Below, in pieces: positions 59,235 through 64,000 of a stretch of DNA of 64,000 nucleotides. The DNA comes from Brachybacterium phenoliresistens (GTDB lineage Bacteria; Actinomycetota; Actinomycetes; Actinomycetales; Dermabacteraceae): contig NZ_KK070002.1 in NCBI RefSeq assembly GCF_000576425.1, forward strand, positions 1 to 64,000, in the 5' to 3' direction. The position numbers and the translations under genes are program-made. Positions within the stretch are counted from its first letter, which is position 1, and the number at the start of each line of letters is the position of its first letter. Under the pieces are notes generated by a model. It did not search any database, was not told where the DNA came from, and saw only the letters and a list, made by a program, of their open reading frames with translations.

Positions 59235-61942
59235 CCCCAGCGAGCGCCCTGACGCCCGTGACCTCGGTGCGCCGAGCATCCGACTCCGCCATCGACCGCC
59301 TCGACCTGCACGAGGGCTGGACCCTCACGGTGCTGGACGGCCCCGCCCCGTTCCCCGTCCAGGACATCCCCGCCACCGTGCCCGGCACCTTCCTCACGGA
59401 TCTGCTGGACGCGGGCCTCATCGAGGACCCGTACCTCGACGAGAACGAGAAGGCGCTGGCCTGGAGCGGCGAATGCGACCTCTCCTACCGCACCTCCTTC
59501 AGCCTGGGCGCCCTGCCCGGCGAGCGCACCGACCTGGTGGCCCGCTCCCTGGACACCGCCGCGACCGTGATCCTCAACGGCGAGACCGTCGCCGTCGTGC
59601 AGAACCAGCACCGCTCCTGGCGCTGGGCCGTCGAGCACCTGCTGCGCGAGGGCGAGAACACCCTCGAGATCCGCTTCGCCTCCCCGCTGCGCACCGCCCG
59701 GGAGAACCAGCAGGTCATCGGCGAGCTGCCGAAGATCGGCAACGAGCTGCCCTACAACGCGATCCGCAAGATGGCCTGCAACCTCGGCTGGGACTGGGGG
59801 CCGGTGCTCGTGACCAGCGGCATCGCCGGGCCCATCGGCCTGGAGACCTGGAGCGGGGCGCGCCTGGCGACCCTGCGCCCGCAGGTCGACGTCATCGGCG
59901 AGGACGGCTCCGTGCGCGTCCGCGCCCAGGTCGAGCGCGCCGCGGACGCCGCTGCCCCGGCCGCCCCGGATGCCCCGGATGCCCCGGCCGCGGCCGATGC
60001 CTCCGAGGAGCTCGCGCTGCGCCTGGTGGTCACCGACCCCGACGGCGCGGAGGTCGCGACCCTCGAGCACGCCCTGACCGGTGCGGAGCGCGAGGTCGAT
60101 CTCGCCGCGGCCGTGCCGGCGGTGCGCCGCTGGTGGCCGCGCGGCTACGGCGAGCAGCCGCTGTACACCGTCGCCGTGTCGCTGCGGCGCGCGGACGGCA
60201 CCGTGCTCGATGCGAGCGCGCACCGGGTGGGCTTCCGCACCGCCGGCTTCGTGGAGGAGACCGACGAGATCGGCACCTCCTTCACCATGGTCGTCAACGA
60301 CCGCCCCATCCTGATCAAGGGCGCCAACTGGATCCCCGACGACTGCTTCCCCACCCGCCTGACGCAGGAGTCCTACCGCCGCAGCATCGGCCACGCGCTG
60401 GACGCGGGGATGAACACGCTGCGCATCTGGGGCGGCGGGCTGTACGAGGACGACGTCCTCTACGACATCTGCGACCAGGAGGGCCTGCTGGTGTGGCAGG
60501 ACTTCGCGATGGCCTGCGCCGCCTACTCCGAGGCCGAGCCGCTGCGCTCCGAGATCGAGGCGGAGGCCCGCGAGAACATCGTGCGCCTGGCCTGGCATCC
60601 CGCGCTGGTGCACTGGAACGGCTCCAACGAGAGCGTCGAGGGCTACTACCACTGGGGCTTCCGCGAGGTCATCGCGGAGGGCACCGGCTGGGGGAACGGC
60701 TACTTCACGCAGCTGCTGCCGTCCCTGGTCGCCGAGCTGGACCACTCCCGCAGCTACACGCCCTCGAGCCCCTACTCCCGGCCGAAGGTCGAGGACCCGC
60801 GCAACCCCGACCACGGGACCGTGCACAACTGGGTGGTGTGGGCCTCCGAGGAGGACAACAACTACGTCCACTACCGCGACACCTCCCCGCGCTTCGCCGC
60901 CGAGTTCGGCTGGCAGGGACCGGCGTCCTGGGCGACCGTGGAGCGGGCCATCACCGAGCGGCCCCTGCGCGCGGACTCCCCCGCGATGCTCAACCACCAG
61001 AAGGCCATCCGCGGCCAGGAGAAGCTCGTGGCCGGCTACCGGCCCCACTTCCCCGACCCGGACCCGGCCTCCTATGCGGACTTCCATTTCACGACCTCGC
61101 TGAACCAGGCGCGCGCGCTGCTGGTGGGCATCAGCCACTACCGCTCGCTGTGGCCGCGCTGCGGCGGCACCATCATCTGGCAGCTCAACGACTGCTGGCC
61201 CGTGACCTCGTGGGCCGCGGTCGACGGCGACGACCGCCGCAAGCTGCTGTGGCACGCCATGCGCGAGCTGTACCGGCCGGTGCTGCTGAGCGTGCAGCCC
61301 GGGCGCGACGGCGACCCTGCCGGCCCGGGCCTGCGGGTGAGCCTCGGCAACGACCGGGACATGGAGCTCGCCGGCACGCTGCTGCTGCGCCGGCAGACCC
61401 TCGCCGGGGAGGTCCTCGCCGCCGCGGAGGCTCCCCTCGCCGTCCCGGCGCGCAGCGCGTCCGCGGTGCCGGTCCCCGAGGAGCTCGCCCTCGCGCAGGA
61501 CCCGGCCGGCGAGGTGCTGGTCGTCGAGCTCGCCGGCCCGGCAGGCTCCGCGGCCGAGGCGGGCGGGGCGCCGCGCGCCGTGCACTGGTTCGCGGAGGAC
61601 AAGGACCTGGCGCTGGAGGCCGATGCCCTGATCGCGAGCGCCCGCGCCGAGGGCGAGGACGTGGTCCTGGACCTCGAGGCCCGTTCGAGCGTCCGCGACG
61701 TCTGCGTGATCGCCGACCGCGTCCACCCGGACGCCGTCGCCGAGCGGCAGCTGCTCACCCTGCTGCCCGGCGAGCGCGCGAGCATCCGCATCCGGGTGCC
61801 CGGCGGCGCCGCGGACCCGGCGGCGTACGCCGCCCCCGGTGTGCTGCGGCACGTGGGCGAGCTGCTGGCCCGCTCCCGCGCCGCGCAGCCCGCCGGGCCT
61901 GCCCAGCCCGCCGCCGCCCGGGAGGAGGCCCGCACCTCGTGA
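59231..61942 (+). CDS. Beta-mannosidase, GH2
   Basis: A 903-residue cytoplasmic GH2 enzyme. DLHEGWTLTVLDG and IPATVPGTFLTDLLDAGLI near the start are typical of beta-mannosidases, as is KMACNLGWDWGPVLVTSGI (~178-196). The acid/base Glu is in HWNGSNESVEGY (~467) and the nucleophile Glu in AAEFGWQGPASW (~558). It ends with immunoglobulin-like domains and an Ala/Pro-rich tail. The GTG start overlaps the DppF-like stop. It should release mannose from beta-1,4-manno-oligosaccharides brought in by the upstream importer, linking this locus to mannan or glucomannan use. Confidence 0.94.
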   Translation: MTPASALTPVTSVRRASDSAIDRLDLHEGWTLTVLDGPAPFPVQDIPATVPGTFLTDLLDAGLIEDPYLDENEKALAWSGECDLSYRTSFSLGALPGERTDLVARSLDTAATVILNGETVAVVQNQHRSWRWAVEHLLREGENTLEIRFASPLRTARENQQVIGELPKIGNELPYNAIRKMACNLGWDWGPVLVTSGIAGPIGLETWSGARLATLRPQVDVIGEDGSVRVRAQVERAADAAAPAAPDAPDAPAAADASEELALRLVVTDPDGAEVATLEHALTGAEREVDLAAAVPAVRRWWPRGYGEQPLYTVAVSLRRADGTVLDASAHRVGFRTAGFVEETDEIGTSFTMVVNDRPILIKGANWIPDDCFPTRLTQESYRRSIGHALDAGMNTLRIWGGGLYEDDVLYDICDQEGLLVWQDFAMACAAYSEAEPLRSEIEAEARENIVRLAWHPALVHWNGSNESVEGYYHWGFREVIAEGTGWGNGYFTQLLPSLVAELDHSRSYTPSSPYSRPKVEDPRNPDHGTVHNWVVWASEEDNNYVHYRDTSPRFAAEFGWQGPASWATVERAITERPLRADSPAMLNHQKAIRGQEKLVAGYRPHFPDPDPASYADFHFTTSLNQARALLVGISHYRSLWPRCGGTIIWQLNDCWPVTSWAAVDGDDRRKLLWHAMRELYRPVLLSVQPGRDGDPAGPGLRVSLGNDRDMELAGTLLLRRQTLAGEVLAAAEAPLAVPARSASAVPVPEELALAQDPAGEVLVVELAGPAGSAAEAGGAPRAVHWFAEDKDLALEADALIASARAEGEDVVLDLEARSSVRDVCVIADRVHPDAVAERQLLTLLPGERASIRIRVPGGAADPAAYAAPGVLRHVGELLARSRAAQPAGPAQPAAAREEARTS

Positions 61943-62835
61943 GCACCGTCGGCCTCGTCGTCCCCGGCGACATCTGGTCCGCCCGCAGCGAGCAGTTCCT
62001 GAACCAGGTGCTCGCCGGGATCGAGGACGTCGTCGTGGCGGCGGGGCACACGGTGCTCACGCACGCCGCCGGCTCCGTCGAGGAGGAGATCGCCGTGCAC
62101 CGGCGCTGGGCCGCCGAGGGAGCGGTCCGCGCCGTCGTGCTGCGCGACCTGGGCGCGCAGGACCCGCGCCCGGGGATCCTCCACGACCTGGGGCTGCCGT
62201 ACGTGCTGATCGGCGACGTGGTCCAGGAGGACGGCCCCGGCGCCGGCGTCCCCACCGTCACCGTCGACAACGCCGGGATCATGCGGGAGGTGCTCGGCAC
62301 CCTGCTGGAGATGGGCCACCGACGGATCGTCCACGTGGGCGGGCCGCCGCACCTGCTGCACTCCGCCCTGCGCCGCGCCGCCTACCGCGAGGTGATGGCC
62401 CGGCACGGGCTCGAGGACCTCGGCATCGACGGCGACTACACGCGCGCCTCCGGGGCGGCGGCGCTCGAGGCCGTGCAGGCGCGCCTGCCGGGCGTGCCCG
62501 CGACCGACCCGCCGGCGCCGAGCCGCGCCGTGCTCGTCCTGGACAACGACGCCATGGCCCTGGGCGCCCTCGAGCGCGCCCGGGAGCTGCGCCTGCGCGT
62601 GCCCGCGGACGTCTCCCTGGTCTCCTGGGAGGACTCCATGGGCTGCCAGCTCAGCGAGCCGCCGATGACGGCGCTGGGCCATTCCCTGAGGTCGACGGGG
62701 ATGCAGGTGGGCCGGGCGCTCGCCCTCCTCGTCGAGGACCCGCCCCGGGTCATCCGCCACCGCCCCTCGACGCCCGTCCTGCTGCGGCGCGAGACCCTCG
62801 CCGGGCCCCCGGCGGACGCCGCGCCCCCGCGCTGA
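61939..62835 (+). CDS. LacI-type effector-domain protein without a DNA-binding domain
   Basis: A 298-residue protein that begins exactly where the effector domain of a LacI regulator begins (VSTVGLVVPGDIWSARSEQF) and runs through EMGHRRIVHVGGP (~123), AVLVLDNDAMALGALERA (~195) and VSLVSWEDSMGCQLSEPP to the family's normal end. The helix-turn-helix and hinge (~55-60 residues) are missing: the start codon overlaps the GH2 stop (GTGA) and the preceding DNA codes for GH2, so no HTH can be added. There is no signal peptide or lipobox, so it is cytosolic. It may sense the sugar and act on another regulator, or be a remnant. Confidence 0.85.
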   Translation: MSTVGLVVPGDIWSARSEQFLNQVLAGIEDVVVAAGHTVLTHAAGSVEEEIAVHRRWAAEGAVRAVVLRDLGAQDPRPGILHDLGLPYVLIGDVVQEDGPGAGVPTVTVDNAGIMREVLGTLLEMGHRRIVHVGGPPHLLHSALRRAAYREVMARHGLEDLGIDGDYTRASGAAALEAVQARLPGVPATDPPAPSRAVLVLDNDAMALGALERARELRLRVPADVSLVSWEDSMGCQLSEPPMTALGHSLRSTGMQVGRALALLVEDPPRVIRHRPSTPVLLRRETLAGPPADAAPPR

Positions 62836-63210
62836 GGCTCCGCGCGCCCGCTCAGAGCCTCCGCGCGCCGGCTCCGCGCCACAGGCGCCGCGGCGCTGGC
62901 TCCTGCCGCGACGACCGCCCGCAGGGCCCTCGCGCCCGCGCGTCCGGACAGGGCCGAGGCCGGCCCCGGACCGCGCACCGCACGGCATCGGCATGTCGTG
63001 ACCTGATCGAAACTTCCGTGCACTTTTTCCTCGGTGCCGGCGCATCTCCGCAGCTGGCCCGCGACCGCGGACCTCCGGCCGAATCCCTGCGCGCCACCGA
63101 CAGGCATCCCGGAAAGCCGCTGCAAACTGCGGGTTCTCTCGATCCCGCAGCCCTCCGCGACGACCTTCCGCAGCAGGCAGACTCCGTTGCCGCCTGTTGC
63201 CATACGGCGA

Positions 63211-63239
63211 TTGACGCTCCAAAACCCCTCCGCTACTGT
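63211..63239 (+). promoter_or_regulatory. Promoter of the final CUT1 operon
   Basis: TTGACG (63211-63216) and TACTGT (63234-63239) with a 17-nt spacer, about 88 bp upstream of the GTG start. Confidence 0.75.
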
Positions 63240-63254
63240 GAGCGGGCGTACCCG

Positions 63255-63267
63255 GTTTTACGAAAAC
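63255..63267 (+). promoter_or_regulatory. Operator-like palindrome downstream of the promoter
   Basis: GTTTT-ACG-AAAAC, perfect 5-bp arms, starting 15 bp after the -10, where a bound repressor would block transcription. Confidence 0.5.
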
Positions 63268-63326
63268 TTCAGGCACCGATGCCGACCAGGGTCGCCACTC
63301 ACACGCACGAGGAGGTGCATGACCCC

Positions 63327-64000
63327 GTGACCACGTCCAGCCCCCCGCAGGAGCTGCCGGCCGTCGCCGAGGGGACCAGGCCGCGCACGAGCCCGCCCCG
63401 ACGGACGTCCCGCCGCCGCCCCCTCGGGCGCGACATCCGCAAGGACTGGCGGCTGTACTCCCTGCTCGTCATCCCGCTGGTGTACCTGCTGATCTTCAAG
63501 TACATCCCCATGGCCGGGAACATCATCGCCTTCCGCCGCTTCCGCGCGGGCGGGTCGATGTTCGGCGACGAATGGGTGGGCCTGCGCTACGTCCAGAAGT
63601 TCCTCGAGGACCCCGCGTTCTGGAAGGTCTTCTCGAACACGGCCATCCTCGGCGTGCTGAGCCTGATCATCGTCTTCCCGATGCCGATCATCCTGGCGCT
63701 GCTGCTCAACGAGGTCCGCAAGACCTGGTTCAAGCGCTTCGTGCAGACCGTCTCCTACCTCCCCCACTTCATGTCGATCGTGATCGTCGTGGGCATGGTG
63801 ATGCAGCTGGTCTCCCTCAACGGCACCGTGAACTCCGTGATCACGGCCCTCGGCGGGGACCCGGTCAACTTCATCGCCCAGGCCGGCTGGTTCCGCACGC
63901 TCTACATCAGCTCGGAGGTCTGGCAGACCGTCGGCTGGGGCACGATCCTCTACCTCGCCGCGCTCACCCAGGTCGACACGCAGCTGTACGAGGCCTCCCG
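63327..64000 (+). CDS. CUT1 ABC transporter permease (LplB type), 3' partial
   Basis: The frame runs off the window after ~224 residues. A basic N-terminus (RTSRRRPLGRDIRKDWRLYS) leads to membrane segments SLLVIPLVYLLIFKYIPMAG (~47) and ILGVLSLIIVFPMPIILALL, then SYLPHFMSIVIVVGMVMQLV and ILYLAALTQVDTQLYEAS, the beginning of the EAA loop. This is the LplB pattern, like the gene at 13068. GAGGAGGTG lies 10 nt before the GTG start; an ATG at 63319 is in another frame. The rest of the operon is outside the window. Confidence 0.9.
   Translation, partial: MTTSSPPQELPAVAEGTRPRTSPPRRTSRRRPLGRDIRKDWRLYSLLVIPLVYLLIFKYIPMAGNIIAFRRFRAGGSMFGDEWVGLRYVQKFLEDPAFWKVFSNTAILGVLSLIIVFPMPIILALLLNEVRKTWFKRFVQTVSYLPHFMSIVIVVGMVMQLVSLNGTVNSVITALGGDPVNFIAQAGWFRTLYISSEVWQTVGWGTILYLAALTQVDTQLYEAS

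Larger units (their letters stand above)
62836..63326. other. Intergenic region before the final permease gene
   Basis: 491 bp. 62842-62890 has repeated CTCCGCGCGCC blocks that may end the mannoside operon. 62900-63200 shows no gene or clear signal. The promoter at 63211 and palindrome at 63255 follow. Confidence 0.55.

Noticed and set aside
61939-62835. Effector-domain protein as a transporter binding protein
   Set aside because: It lacks a signal peptide and lipobox and its sequence follows LacI regulators (DNDAMALGA, VSLVSWED) rather than exported sugar-binding proteins.
63319-63330. ATG at 63319 as start of the last permease
   Set aside because: It is in another frame and stops after a few codons; the GTG at 63327 has a well-placed GAGGAGGTG.

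Overview
The window is very GC-rich (third positions almost all G or C, many GTG starts, ATGA/GTGA overlaps, LacI and ROK regulators) and contains only carbohydrate-related accessory genes. No rRNA, tRNA, transposase, integrase or CRISPR array was recognised. The style and gene content fit a plant-litter or cheese/soil actinobacterium of the Micrococcales; Brachybacterium or a relative is my best guess, by inference only.

Layout. (1) 1-15145, acidic-polysaccharide locus: a partial pectate lyase with a truncated pectinesterase-like tail, a secreted pectate lyase, an alpha/beta-hydrolase, a BNR_4 beta-propeller protein (a fold shared with some polysaccharide lyases), a LacI regulator, a 1153-residue secreted alginate-lyase-like multidomain protein, a 2-hydroxyacid dehydrogenase and a LplABC-type CUT1 importer. 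(2) 15232-17954, arabinose: LacI regulator and GH51 alpha-L-arabinofuranosidase. (3) 18166-19074, a lone ATP-grasp protein. (4) 19142-27604, xylose: ChvE/XylF-type CUT2 importer, xylulokinase, xylose isomerase and a divergent ROK (XylR-like) repressor with a clear palindromic operator. (5) 27677-35393: LacI regulator divergent from a CUT1 importer followed by oxidoreductase-ThuA-oxidoreductase, resembling 3-keto-glycoside metabolism. (6) 35664-50063, probable xyloglucan locus: LacI regulator, CUT1 importer, DUF624 membrane protein, GH3, GH31 alpha-xylosidase (YicI type), GH42 beta-galactosidase and CE7 acetyl esterase. (7) 50283-51956: an orphan sugar-binding lipoprotein. (8) 52149-62835, beta-mannoside locus: ROK regulator divergent from a Dpp/Opp-type importer (binding protein, two permeases, two ATPases), GH2 beta-mannosidase and a LacI-family effector domain with no DNA-binding domain. 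(9) 63327-end: start of another LplB-type permease.

The loci form a set of parallel modules: secreted lyases and esterases make oligosaccharides, importers bring them in, cytosolic exo-glycosidases reduce them to monosaccharides, and xylose enters the pentose phosphate pathway through XylA/XylB. None of the three complete CUT1 importers has its own ATPase here, so they probably share an MsmK-like ATPase encoded elsewhere.

The observations most worth checking are: a predicted regulon of three near-identical LacI operators in the xyloglucan locus; a three-copy family of intergenic palindromic repeats; a perfect 20-bp inverted repeat between xylA and xylB; the HTH-less LacI effector protein in the mannoside operon; a (CCCGA)8 repeat just upstream of the GH3 ribosome binding site; and a G-rich tandem repeat upstream of the xylose-binding protein gene.
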